Source: Centroberyx gerrardi
Taxonomy: Eukaryota; Chordata; Actinopteri; Beryciformes; Berycidae
Reading direction: 5' to 3'
Assembly (NCBI RefSeq): GCF_048128805.1
Contig: NC_136017.1
Span: 18,774,307 to 18,838,306 of the forward strand
DNA: 64,000 bases
How positions within the stretch are numbered: position 1 is the first letter of the stretch; each line of letters starts with the position of its first letter. Below the pieces are notes generated by a model. That model did not search any database and had not been told where the DNA came from. It worked only from the letters and a program-made list of their open reading frames with translations. Position numbers and translations under genes: made by a program. Positions 35,001 to 46,134 of this stretch are shown in pieces.

Positions 35001-37679
35001 GGCGTCTCCTTACTTACATGTCATTCACAGTATGACAACAAAACAGATCCTTCCTATCTTGGCTAACGATAAGCTTTCAAAATCCATACAAAACCTCCAG
35101 CGCTTCAGCCCACACAGTTATAAGATCAGACAGTAACAGTCGCCAAGCAAATATGGAAAAAGTTGCCAAACTTAACGTTATATGGATAAAAGTCGCGGCA
35201 ACCCGGCCAGTCCTCCTACCGACTCTTCGGCGCACTGCCTCCCGGAAAACATCGTCCGTCTCCGGCGGTGAGAGCCAGGTAGGTCCCGCTGTTTAGTGAA
35301 GGTGATCTTGTGTCTTGTTTTATCGAGCAAGAACAACAGATTTCGATCAAAAGACTTCAACTCACAATGTCTTCGTAACTTTCCACTACATACGGCGGGT
35401 CAGGTACTGTCTCACAGCACAATCTGACAGCTTCCAGAAGGTTTTAAAAGTGTGACGCTTAGCCGGCGAAGCCATTTTTAGATCTACCGGTGGAGGACTA
35501 GCCTGGTAAGACCATCCTGATCACGGGACCTCACATTCTGTTTCGCTCCACGGATCAGTCTGGACTTCCAGCCGCCCACATCGATTTCTTGAAATTACAA
35601 TGTAACCGGGCCAATCAGGGACTGCGTCGTAGTTGATGACGTAACCGGGCCAATCAGGGACTGCGTCGTAGTTGATGACGTGAAATACAGGCCGCCGCTG
35701 GCAAAACAGTAATGGCGTCTCCCGAAGCAACGAGCGGTAACGTTAACGTTAGTAGAGTAAACACAGCCATAAGTGCAGTTATTGCAGAAATAGACTCAAT
35801 AACAACAATTAAACAAGAACAAGAGTACGCACTAGCGGAGTTTCTCGGCGGAAAAGACGTTTTCGCCGTTCTTCCGACTGGATTTGAATTTGGATTCGCT
35901 GATTGGCTGAAGGAGTTTGTCTGTCAAGGCAAGTACTCCCGCCCACTGAAATCGATGTGGGTGGCTGGAAGTCCAGACTGATCCGTGGAGCGAAACAGAA
36001 CGTGAGGTCACGTGATCAGGATGGTCTTACCAGGCTAGTGGAGGACGACTAAACCCGGGGAAAATTAAACGTCTCAGTGTCACCAGATAAATTTTCCGGT
36101 TCCGGTTCATCGATGACAACTTGAAGTACCGTATATATAAAACAAAGCTGATAACTTTATTTTCAGTTTTTGGTACATTTTAAATGATTTAAAAATGACG
36201 GGCGCTCTTGGGCGCTATAGTGAAATATAGAACGGGCGCTCTCAGGCGCTATGGGGTCTGAAGACTTTAAAGTTCACGACAGACGAAATGCTGCAGAGAA
36301 AAGTTGCAGCGGTGTAAACTCCCCCGTCTCAGCTGGAATCAAGCTGGCTGATGGCGTTGCTGTGACTCAGCTTGTCAGGTGGCAGGTGTCTGGTTTTAGA
36401 ATATTGTTTTAGAAAATTGTTTATGTTTATTATGATTGTATAGTTTGTGTTAATATGCTTTGGCAACATTGTATTGTATGCAGTCATGCCAATAAAGCCA
36501 CTTGAATTGAATAGTATTATAGTGTGTGTCTGGATGCTAGACGCTAAGTTGCTTTCACGGGAAGTCCGACAGCGGAATATCCCTCTTGTAAATTTGTAAC
36601 CACGTCGATAACACAGCGTTATCCTCGGGAGAAATTAATGCTTTCAAGAGGAAGAAACTCTTAATTTCCTCCACCAAGGAATACCAAGGAAGAGAGCGTC
36701 CATTTTCCTGAGTTGACACAGTAAACGCCATGTTGGTGAAATTTTATAGATGATACTCTGACGTCCCGTTCCCGTGAAGGCAGCATGAAGCTGCGCTACA
36801 GAAAGCTAACAGAAACACTGAAGTAAAGAGTATGGAAACGATACACCGTCTCGTCTAGTCTCATTGGTGTAAACTGGCAGGTTTTAGAATGTTGCAGACC
36901 ACATTCTTTTGCAAGTAGTTGCAAGTTTCAACTCGTCTCGTCATGAATCTTTGGTGTAAACTCGCCTTAAACAAACGCCCCACAAGAACACCTCAACGCC
37001 CCCCTTTCAAAAATATTGCTTCCAGCGCCCCCCGACGTTCTCTGAACGCCCCCTGGGGGGCGGTACCGCCCCCGTTGAGAAACACTATTATATACTGTCA
37101 ATGTATAGTTTATTTGGATTCCTCATATCTGAATCATTAACAAGAAAGACTTTGGTCCAAATCGGATGTTATATACTGTATATATTATATTTACTGAATA
37201 TTACATGAATTGGAATTAAAATGTCTAATTTGGGTGCAGTCAATTAGCTTGATTTCTCTAAGATCAACTTGTATTTCTACCAAATAATACAGGAATATTT
37301 GTCTTATTGGTTTCCAACAACAGGAACCCTTTCAGAGCAATCTAAGATGGTGGTTGTCAAACCCGCCTCTGAATCCTACACACTGTGGATGAAGAAGGGA
37401 AGCCGTCTCTCTGATATAGTGGATCTAGAGAACCACATATCATAACACCACTACCTTGTTCATTCATGAATGTAACTGAATCCATTGATGCTTGTCTGCA
37501 GCATTTTTATCACCAACTGGGAATGATCCTGGAAAAGGACCAGGAGAGAATCCCCCAGGCCTAGTTCAACCCCTACCTGTTGAGGTTTTGGATCTCCTCC
37601 AGTCTCTGCTGGGCAAGCAAGGCCACTTCACTCCTCTCTCTCTCACTTTCCAACAGCCTGCTGCTAGTGCCCTCCAAGT

Positions 37680-37722
<43 letters not shown>

Positions 37723-40700
37723 CATACATAGGAACATATGCTCATTGCACACACTAGGGCTGCACAATTGATTGATATGGTAATTGTGAAAGTCGCGTTT
37801 ACTGCATTCCATTTAAAAGGCTACTCCCGCTTTGTCAAAATCAAGGTTTTCTAACTTAGTTTCAAGCTGCTCAGTCAAAACCAATGCTCTAAACAGCAAA
37901 TGAGCATTATAACCAATCACACACATATCTATTGAGCTCGTTGAGTACGCCCCCTAACACCCCAACCCGTGGAAAACACTGGATTTGTTTTGGTTGTTTA
38001 TACAGAATACAGTATATGCAGTTGGCAACACAAACTAGGTATTCAATTGCAATTCTATTAATCAAAATTATAATCGCAATTACAATATCTGGGGATTAAT
38101 CGGCAATTAGAATTTTTGTGGTAATCATGTTCATGCGGTAAACATGAACACACAGATGCATGTGTTTATGTTTACCTCTGGTTCCGCAATATACTGTCAT
38201 TTACAGCGAACAGCAAGGCCATCTGGGAATGGAACCTAGCGTTAGTGCCTTGCTCTACCCGCACTACAGCACAGATCTCAGAAATGAAAGCACGGTGCGA
38301 TCTGAACCTGTTTTGATGAGTGTGTTCTCTGTCTCTCTGTCTCTCAGTTGGCTCTGTGTGTCCTGCAGGGCTTGCTGTAGCTCTCTGGTATCATCCTGGA
38401 GCTCCTGGAGCCGTGATTGGGCAGCGCTGAGCTCCGCCTGCAGAGTCAACACTGGGGGGAAGACATTAATCAACCAATTAGGTTCCTTTCATGGCATGGT
38501 TTTGCCTTAGGGGTACAGTACGTATCATATGTAACTGACTCATTTCAACTAGACATCAATGTCAACGGCTCACATGGGTTTCCGAGAGGATGATTGTGAA
38601 CTACAGAGGGATCAACAGACATACAGGCTTTACCTTCTGAGTCACTGTGTCTCTCCATGTTCTCTCTCTCTGCTCTCTCTCTCTCCTGTAACTGCTGGTT
38701 CAGGATCCTCACGCGCCTGGGAACCACACACATTATTTGATCACTTAAAAAAAAAAAAAAGAACACTTTTATTGATACCCACTGGTGCGTGCGCACACAC
38801 ACACACACTTTTGGATTTCAACCTTAAAGTATAGGCTGGTGTCATTTTTTGCCATTATTGCCGGAAAAGTGTTTATGCGTATAAACAGGGGTTAAAGTGG
38901 GCCGGAACGATCCGGAACGGCGTTCCGGCACCTTCGATTAATAAGTAAATAAATCTGATTGGCAGTTTCATACATAATAATGTCAAGCAAGTTCACAGGG
39001 CTGCCAACTCTCACGCATTGACCGTGAGACTCACGCAATTAACATTTTTCACACGCTCTCACGCCACAAGTCTATTTTCTCACGCAGTGAAAAACAAATT
39101 CATAACTGATAATGTCGCGGCGCAAAAAGAGACAGTGACAGCGCACGGACAGACAAGACAGAGCAGCACCGTGCAGCAGCGAGTTATTCAGACCATCTGA
39201 ATAGCGAGAAATATACACAAATCTATTATATTGTAATTTATTCCCATGCATGGTGCTCAGAGTAATCTCAGTCAGCGGCTCTTCTGTGTCTCTCCCTCTC
39301 CTCTCACGCTGTGCGCATGCAGGCAGGAGTGAGAGTGAGTTACTATGGTTACGGGGACGCTCTGTGTGTCTGTCGCTCTGAAACTTTCTTAGGTTAGGTT
39401 TTTAGGTTAGTATGCCTATGCAAAATCATGAATGTAAGCACCTCAATGCTGAAATCTAGTAATATAACATAATTTTACATTTTTGGTTAACATTATACAG
39501 GGTTGCTGTTTCTTGACTTAATCCAAGAGGTTAGGTGGTGTAGAAATGCAGGAAATTTGTTTTAAATTACTATTTTTTTCTGACCCCCCCCCACCAATTA
39601 TGTATCTTACAGGGTTCCCCCACCTGCCAAATCCCACTTTAACCCTGCGTATAAATATATTTGCCATAGTCAGAAGCTACTACTATCTGTTCCACTGCAG
39701 GTTTATCCTACTTTCTGGAAGTCAAAGGCCCCCATTGTTTTCAAAAATATATTTAAAAAAATAGGTCATAGAGACATACTGCTACCTTGACTAACTTAAT
39801 ACATCATGTTGAACAGCATGTGTATTACAGTTTTTTTCCTAACATGCCTTTATCATGCAGCTAATCATCACGTTTAATGGGGACTATTTTCACTTTTTCC
39901 ATTGCCACAATCATATGGAGTTGCAATCTTTGCTTCACAAAGTTAACCCATCCTTGCTTCACAAAGCCACAAAATGCTGGAATGCTAAGTTTTGCTAAGC
40001 AAAAAAAGAAATGCAAAATAGCGGAAATAGAGGCCAAAATAGTCAATATTAGGGTTAGATGTAGCTAAAGGCAATCATTTTACATACATTTTCATGTTCA
40101 TGACTGAAGGGGGCAGAATCTGGAATCCCTTATTTGGCCTGAAAAAGTTTGTCACACTTGAGAGGGCCATCTGTCAGAATGTAACTACTTTTGATCAGAT
40201 TGCAACTCCATATGATTGTGGCATTATGAAGTCATGTTAGGAAAAAATGCAATACATATTTTTGAAAATAATGGAAGCCTATGACTTCCGGAAAGTAAGA
40301 CAAACCTGCAGTAGAACAGACTATAGTAGCTTCTGACTGTGGCAAACACATTGATGGGTTTAGATTTTCATGGGCATTAATGGTGACAGGAAAAAAATAA
40401 AATTACAAAGGTGTTGATTCATCTCTTCTATGTGAAGGTTTCCCACCAGTGACCATACCGACATCAGAATTTAATGTGGGCAAATAGGGTGAATCGGTGT
40501 CTCAATTAGTGGGGACGGGATGGTCTTCTCTGTTGCAGTCTCACTTTGTAATTTAGGCTGATAAGGCGGCTGGATTTCTACATAAAAATCCTGCCTAGTG
40601 CAGCTTTAACACAGACACCACAACAGTACTAACTACACCCAGTCTAAGATAATCTTTCTATCGCATGAACATACACTAACAAACAGTGTATTACCTGCGT

Positions 40701-43581
40701 AGCTGAGTGTTCTGGCTGCGCAGCGGCTGTAGTACCAGCGCTATCTCAGCTTGGATGTTTGAACTACCAACGTTCAGTGGTAGCAAGGACACTGTCTGCT
40801 CCAGATCACTTAGCAACTTCTCTGCGACACCTCCTGCACAGACCAAGATTAGTATAGTTAACGTAAAGTAAGAATACACCCTCAAACCAACAAACTTCTC
40901 TTCCTCTTGGCCAACGTACCCTCCCCAACTTACAACACAGGGTGACTATAGCATTCTTGTGTTAAATGTATGACTTGTTAAGAAATTTAAGCCCGTACAA
41001 ATAACATTTAAGACCAATTTCACCTAAATTTACACTGAAGGGTAAGAAACAACAAAGTATGTGTCTGTGCAACCAATGAGATTTCTCACTCAAAAAGTTC
41101 ACCAAGGAAAAGCTACATTTTTTAAAGATTTTTTTTGGGGCATTTCTGCTTTATTGAACAGTTTATAGAGGAGAGACAGAGGAACAAAGGTCCTGGAATA
41201 GCCTGGATTCAAACCTAGGACACCGCTGTTACCTGGTATGTATTTTAGCCAACTAAACCACCAGGATGCCCCAAGAAAAGTTATATTTTAAAAGGTTTTG
41301 TGTGTTTTTTAAAAAAAAGTGTTTTTTATGAATCTATTAGCTCAATTACTACACTTTACATATACTTTACATTGCTACTGACCATTTTCCAAAGCATACC
41401 ATACATTTTTAGATGTGGGGCCAGTCACGGACCTGTAAAGTAACTCACTTACATCCTCACAGTTAGTCTGATCTGCTCTGCTGATAGACTTTGTGAGGGA
41501 TTAGTTGGTTTGAATCCCTGTGTGTCTTCTGAGTCTGTTCAGTACAGCGGGATGTTGGTTTGAATCCCTGTGTGTCCTCTGAGTCTGTTCAATACAGCAG
41601 GATGTTGGTTTGAATCCCTGTCTGTCCTCTGAGTCTGTTCAGTACAGCAGGATGTTCAGTTCATAGCGTATGGTAGTTCATAATGAAGGTGTTTATAATT
41701 GACTGTCTCCCTCAGTGTTCATGCAGTTCTTACTAGCATACAGTAACAGACTGTCTGTCTCCGCCAGAAAATAGTCCCTTAAAGAATTATTGTTTTACAA
41801 ACTAAATTCACACAGCCATGATTGCTAAACCCAGGCACGAATGTTAGCTGGAGCGGCAGAGAATTTTAAGGTAGGTTTATCACCTAAACGTTTGAATTTT
41901 AAAAAATAGGGAAATAGATTATATATACAGTATGTATATATTAAAAAATATAGAAAAGTATGATATGCTTTGAAAAATGGTTGGTAGTGATGAATGGTAG
42001 GCATGCAGTGTAGTAAATGGGCTAAAACATGCAAAAACAAACGGTATGGTCCTTTAAGCCCTCTGAAACAGTATTTAAAACTCAAATGTAACATTTAACC
42101 ATATTTAAGACATTTTATGGCACTGAATTTAGAAACATCTATTTAAACATTGGAACACTTGTTAAGGACCTGCAACACTTGGTATCCCCAGGAGATCTCC
42201 CATCCACGTACTAACCAGTACCTAGCCTGCTTAACCTGATGATTAGACAAGATGTGTTCAGGGTGGTAACAAGACAGGAGAGATAGACATATTGATAGAC
42301 AGATAAACAGCAAATAGACAGACAGGTTACCTTGTCCAGTGATCAGAGCCTTGAGTTCTCCTAGTAGATACTGTACTGTCTTCACTTTCACCTCCATCTC
42401 TGCAGTACAGCCCTCAGATCTGCTCTGGGAATTTCTGTCTCTCACAGGCACACACTCCTCCTCCTTTCCTCGGTGGCCACAGCCTTCCACAGATGAGGGC
42501 TCTGAATCGTGGCTCCACTGGCACCCCTGCGCTCTACATTCTGTCTGTGGAGCTTTAGAACCAGACTGGCAGTCAGTCTGGGTGAGAGGAGGCTGGCAGT
42601 GGGACTGGGGAAGGGGAAGACATGCAGAGAGAGAGAGGAGTTGAGATAGAGGAGGCAGGGAGTAGGGTGGGGTTTGGGGCTGGAGGGGAGGATGTGACTG
42701 GGAGAGAGTGAGAGCAGGTCGGGTAGAGAGACACTGGGGAAAACTGGGCTGCTGGCCAACCGACTGACTCTGGCTTGATTGCAGCTTGGGGAGAGAGAGG
42801 GAAAGGGGAGAGGCCTGGGTTTGGGGCTGGAGAAAAGGTTGTGACTGGGACAGAGAAACAGGGATTGAGGCATGGGGCTGGGAAGGAGGGAGGGAGGCCT
42901 GGGGCTGGGAGGAGGGGATGGAGGCCTGGGGCTGGGAGAGAGGGATAGAGGCCTGGGGCTGGGAGAGAGGGATGGTGGGAGAGAGGTGCTGAGAATGAAT
43001 GAGGGTTTGGCTGTTAGCTGGCTGTCCAGTTGTAGATGGTTTCTCGGGGCTCAGAGTCGGTGTGGAGGTAGTCAGTCGACCGTTGAAGTGAACATCTGTC
43101 CCAGGTTTAGATGGCTTGGAATGAGGGTTTGCTCTGGAAGAAGTTACACAAACTTTGTTTAGAGTAATTTAGGCCATAGACTGGTCTTGGTCAGGTTAGT
43201 TTTAAAACTCAGTCACATAAAAAACAAAGGGACACCTTGACATTTCAAAATTTCATCTGTTGCTTTCAAGACCGCCATTTAAGGTAGAAAAGAAAGCAAG
43301 CCTACCTCGAAGGTGGATGACCAGACAGACCAGCATGCCGAGTGGCTGGAAAACTTGGGTCTGCAGCTAGCGCAGTGGACTGGACTGTTGTTTTGAGAGC
43401 TGGACCGACTGGTCCACACAGGAGGCTGGCTGGAAAAGGTGGATTTGGTTCAGATGGACTGGACTGATGGCTGGCTGTCAGACCTGGGTAGGACTGAGAG
43501 GACAGAATGTTCTTCTGGACTGGAACTGAAAATGAAGGGGAGAGATGTGGCAACATTAGGCGAGCACACACGCACGCACAC

Positions 43582-43636
<55 letters not shown>

Positions 43637-45619
43637 GGTCCCACCTGTCTTTGTAACTGGTTTCTTGGTGGTCTTCTTCCCCATTGAGCTGGATGTTCTT
43701 GGTTTGGCTGCTCCACCCTTCACTGCTCTGGCAACGCTCGGCTTGGCTTCTGGTCTCACACGCACACATACACACACAAATGGGGCCATGGGCCAAATTA
43801 AGCAACACAGAATTTGATTTTGTGTCCTAATACAAATCAAGCAAAGTGGTTAGTATGAGGGATACCAAATGGCCCAGATGGGAGCTAGCCTGTAACATAC
43901 TATGCTCTCTGGCCATGTCCATCTTTCCAGGAAACCCAGCTTACCTGCCCTCTCTGCCTGAAGGATATCACTGAGCAAGGCAGCACAGCGATCCAGCCCC
44001 TTATGGATAGTAGTGACCTGGTAGACGAGAGCAGTGAGCACCAGTTAGAGCTCATTTCACTTCCACTTTAATCAATTCAGAACATAATCAGAATCAATGT
44101 ATTTGTTGACGACAAATCATTCTATATCTCGATAGACTGATAAGACACCCTTCTCATTTGAATTTTGAATCAAACCCACAACTGACTAAATATAAAGTAA
44201 ATCAGCCCACACATTCAAAATATGAAATAAACTAAGCCACCTCCCTTGAAATAAGACAGCTGGTTCTAAACACAAAAATAGTCTTAACTTTCAAAACAAG
44301 GTTGAGTGCTTATAGTGAACACTGGAATATTACTGATGTCCTGCACAAACCTGTTTTTATCAATTCTGGTTTTTGTTTGTTTTTTATAGCTGCTGCTGCC
44401 CTCATATAAAAATATTTCAAGTCCCTGGGTCCCAGACAGACTATAGACAATGTATTGTAATGTAAAAATGGGTGTCAATGAGAAAATAACTGAAAAGCTA
44501 ACTTTTTGGAGATCAGTGATTCCTGCAGAGAGTTGTCAATTCCCCTACCCTGAATGTAACTTTATCCCAGAAGTTTCGATTCAAATCTGTTTTTCCTTTT
44601 CCTATTATCTGATCGTCACCGAAGACAAATTAACCATGAATACAATAAGTAATGTATTTGTACAGTGTACAACTGCTGCTGTGTCATGATCCTCCTAGCG
44701 AGTGTGTCCTCTCTTGTCTTTTCTACCAGTTGTGAATCTACTCAGTCCATTACCTGGTCTTCAGAGTCAGTGGAGTAGAGAGAGTAGGCTGGCTCAGTCC
44801 AGGGCACTGGCTTTGGAGTCACTCTAACAGCACAAAGTTAGCAGCATGAGTTAGGGTCGCATATTAGCTAATAGGTACATGCCTGATTAAGTAAGTGGCA
44901 CAACTTGTACTGAGTCCCAACATCACAGGCATGGCAATATGTTTTCAATATGTTGTCATGTGTGGCTTTATCATATAAGTTTGAGGACTCCAGGGCGAGT
45001 GTATTCCAGTGTTATAGTGGGTCTATACCACCTTAATAATGGCAGTACTGCTGGAGGTGCATGGTAACATATGGATAACAGTCAAGACTCACCCAAGCCA
45101 ACATATGAAAGATAATAGAGTTATACTGAACTGAACTGGAATTCGCTCTTAATATAGATAGAGGCAACACGCGAAGCCAAATTGGGAGCTGCAGCACCAC
45201 TGCTAAACGAATACAGGGGAAACAGTACAGAGCTGAAAAAAGCTGGTCTGCTCACCTTCTCCTGGCTGGCTGCGCTTTGACTCCCCCAGTCAGCCTCCCT
45301 GAAGACACAACCTGTCAATCACAACCAGCACACCACAGTCACGAGCCATGTATTTTAAAAGGCTGTAATAATGTAGGGTCTCGAGCTTCTTAATCCTCCA
45401 GTGAGTCCGATTTTACTTCCTGGAGCAAATATTTGTCTCTGTTTAGTCGCTGTCACTGTATGTGACTGAAACGACTGGTCACCACAATATGAGACTTAAA
45501 CTAACCTATGTAATGTCCTGCAGTTTTTGTTCCCTAGATAACGGACATTAATAGCTAACAACAGCAGCAATGTGTTAAGGTAAGTTGTCTCTTACCTTGT
45601 GTTTGGAAGTTCCTTTCAT
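29079..45619 (-). CDS. ccdc14: ccdc14-like coiled-coil protein
   Basis: Minus-strand exons in order: 45619-45596 (tentative first, MKGTSKHK), 45298-45256, 44823-44754, 44017-43945, 43749-43645, 43525-43306, 43133-42331, 40833-40695, 38716-38634, 38451-38308, 37682-37577, 29769-29079. From the second exon on, phases agree and sum to 826 codons. N-terminal part: RLTGGVK, then a [11 protein letters not shown] block and [16 protein letters not shown]; then a long Pro/Ser/Gln-rich exon with repeated SQPQASIP units ending in [15 protein letters not shown]; coiled coils ([17 protein letters not shown]); and a C-terminal block SSNWS...[20 protein letters not shown]. These recall CCDC14, a centriolar satellite protein acting with PCM1 in the family; I name it from memory of such blocks, without alignment. 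The first exon does not join exon 2 in phase, so a small exon is probably missing. The last intron is 7.8 kb because of TE insertions. Confidence 0.65.
30091..32515 (-). mobile_element. 5'-truncated L2-clade LINE
   Basis: Minus strand. 32507-32289: end of an apurinic-type endonuclease (SDHMAL). 32205-31339: linker and RT start ([17 protein letters not shown]). 31415-30732: RT with [18 protein letters not shown] and the catalytic YADD. 30690-30205: C-terminal part ([18 protein letters not shown]). The three readings are separated by frameshifts near 31,350-31,400 and 30,700. The 3' end has the TTATTTATATAG-type tail and an ATT microsatellite at ~30,091-30,110. Inserted in the last ccdc14-like intron. 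Confidence 0.9.
32516..34235. other. Intronic repeats, not classified
   Basis: No exon recognised. 32,600-33,410 looks like one inserted unit; its minus-strand end begins TGTCACGGGGATATCCCG, which could be an LTR-type start, but no matching partner or target duplication was seen. 34,000-34,235 holds a poly-T run and a common fish repeat with TAATTACA/AGTTACA units ending TAAAGCGTTACC. Confidence 0.35.
35499..36037. mobile_element. 539-bp DNA transposon, ~85-bp inverted ends, 9-bp target duplication
   Basis: Ends TAGCCTGGTAAGACC...GGTCTTACCAGGCTA with inverted repeats extending about 85 bp. GTGGAGGAC lies directly at 35490-35498 and 36038-36046. Inside, a 39-bp unit starting GTAACCGGGCCAATCAGG is tandemly duplicated (35602-35680). 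Nested in the hAT above. A 9-bp duplication would fit Mutator/IS4EU-like classes; superfamily not assigned. Confidence 0.9.
35712..35981 (+). pseudogene. RecQ-helicase-like N-terminal fragment carried by the transposon
   Basis: 89 codons from an ATG. Residues 32-55 read ...[13 protein letters not shown]...DVFAVLPTG, the motif 0/Walker A approach of RecQ-type helicases in fish TE-linked proteins. After LPTG the expected GKS is missing and the frame runs straight into the inverted repeat, so the ATPase site is deleted. The helicase domain was removed by an internal deletion, leaving the start of the gene in a non-autonomous derivative. Confidence 0.65.
37683..37720. repeat. CA microsatellite
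   Basis: About 19 CA units directly upstream (gene sense) of the ccdc14-like exon 37682-37577; on the minus strand its GT run is part of that exon's acceptor region. Confidence 0.9.
37754..38115. mobile_element. hAT-like MITE remnant
   Basis: Begins TAGGGCTGCACAATTGATTG, related to the termini of the element at 18571, and contains the same AATCGCAATTACAAT-type internal units. The other terminus is not readable, so it is truncated or decayed. In the intron before exon 37682-37577. Confidence 0.5.
38886..39647. mobile_element. 762-bp hAT-type element with 8-bp target duplication
   Basis: Ends CAGGGGTTAAAGTGGG and CCCACTTTAACCCTG form the inverted repeat; CGTATAAA is duplicated at 38878-38885 and 39648-39655. 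Contains direct CACGC/TCTCACGC-rich sequence and no gene. Confidence 0.9.
39661..40345. repeat. 685-bp foldback element
   Basis: The two halves are imperfect reverse complements about a centre near 40,003: outer arms TTGCCATAGTCAGAAGC versus GCTTCTGACTGTGGCAA; inner arms ATTGCCACAATCATATGG versus CCATATGATTGTGGC. No coding capacity. Directly abuts the hAT ending at 39647. Confidence 0.85.
41118..41272 (-). mobile_element. tRNA-derived SINE
   Basis: Minus strand starts GGGGCATCCTGGTGG and carries Pol III promoter boxes: A-box TGGTTTAGTTGG (41249-41260) and B-box GGTTTGAATCC (41205-41215), with a tail ending in AAATGCCCCAAAAAAAATC. The tRNA fold is degraded, so it is a SINE and not a tRNA gene. 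Confidence 0.75.
41505..41654. repeat. Three tandem 50-bp units
   Basis: Units begin at 41505, 41555 and 41605 with TTGGTTTGAATCCCTGT and end CAGGATG; exactly 50 bp each, one to four differences between units. Intron of the ccdc14-like gene. Confidence 0.9.
42861..42975 (-). repeat. 27-bp coding minisatellite in ccdc14-like exon
   Basis: About four imperfect tandem 27-nt units, each coding a nine-residue IPxSQPQAS-type repeat, inside the 803-nt exon. Reading frame is preserved across units. Confidence 0.85.
43575..43634. repeat. CA microsatellite
   Basis: About 30 CA units with CGCA variants at the left edge, in the ccdc14-like intron just beside exon 43749-43645. Confidence 0.9.
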
Positions 45620-46134
45620 GGTTAACGATAGCTTAAGTTACCTAGCTCACTAAGTTAGCCAGGTTTCTAGCCAAAATGTGCACTTTCTGGTGTGCTGTGA
45701 GCAAAGTGAAGTTTGCTGTCTCCTTGTTGTGTCGGGGCTTTAAAAAAAACAAAACGCTTTCCTTACACTTGATATGTAGGGATAAACGCATCAATCGCTG
45801 AGGCCAACACAACAGCCTGCGGGTTCCGTTTGAAACGGGAAACAACGAGTTGACCAATCAAAGCTTGTCCTGTCGAGTGTCCTGTCTAGTATGGCCATTT
45901 TCATTGGTGTAGATAAAAGTAAGGCGTTCCTGTATCTGTCGGTTATTGTTGGACACATTAAATGTCATTCAAAACAAGTAAACCCGCCCCCAGCGACGCC
46001 ATGGTAAGGGAACTTGGGATCCAAGCAAGAAGACCTTACTCCACGGTGTAATTAGCAACATTTTCCAAAATGTATGAAAAGTATGAATGCCCAAAAATTA
46101 CACTTTGTATTTACACAGTATAAAGTTATTTAAT
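45620..46134. promoter_or_regulatory. 5' flank of ccdc14-like gene
   Basis: Upstream of the tentative first exon. Contains CCAATCA on the plus strand at ~45,855 and no TATA box that I can defend. The promoter is placed by position only. Confidence 0.3.

Larger units (their letters stand above)
34296..37087. mobile_element. 2.8 kb hAT-type element with 8-bp target duplication
   Basis: Starts CAGTGGTTCTCAAC and ends GTTGAGAAACACTA; TTATATAC is present directly at 34288-34295 and 37088-37095. Subterminal GC-rich CGCCCCCC tracts flank both ends. No transposase is readable. It carries a second transposon at 35499-36037. Confidence 0.9.
34236..37360. repeat. Old interspersed repeat split by an hAT insertion
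   Basis: 34236-34295 plus 37088-37360, joined, are the reverse complement of 54,606-54,955. Shared marks: CTCCAAGGCCCAGCTTC, a TTTGGTCCAAAT/TTTGTACCAAAG region and CAGGAACCCTTTCAGAGCAA. The hAT at 34296-37087 interrupts this copy. Confidence 0.8.

Noticed and set aside
41118..41272. Functional tRNA gene
   Set aside because: Pol III boxes are present but the cloverleaf pairing is lost and a SINE tail follows.
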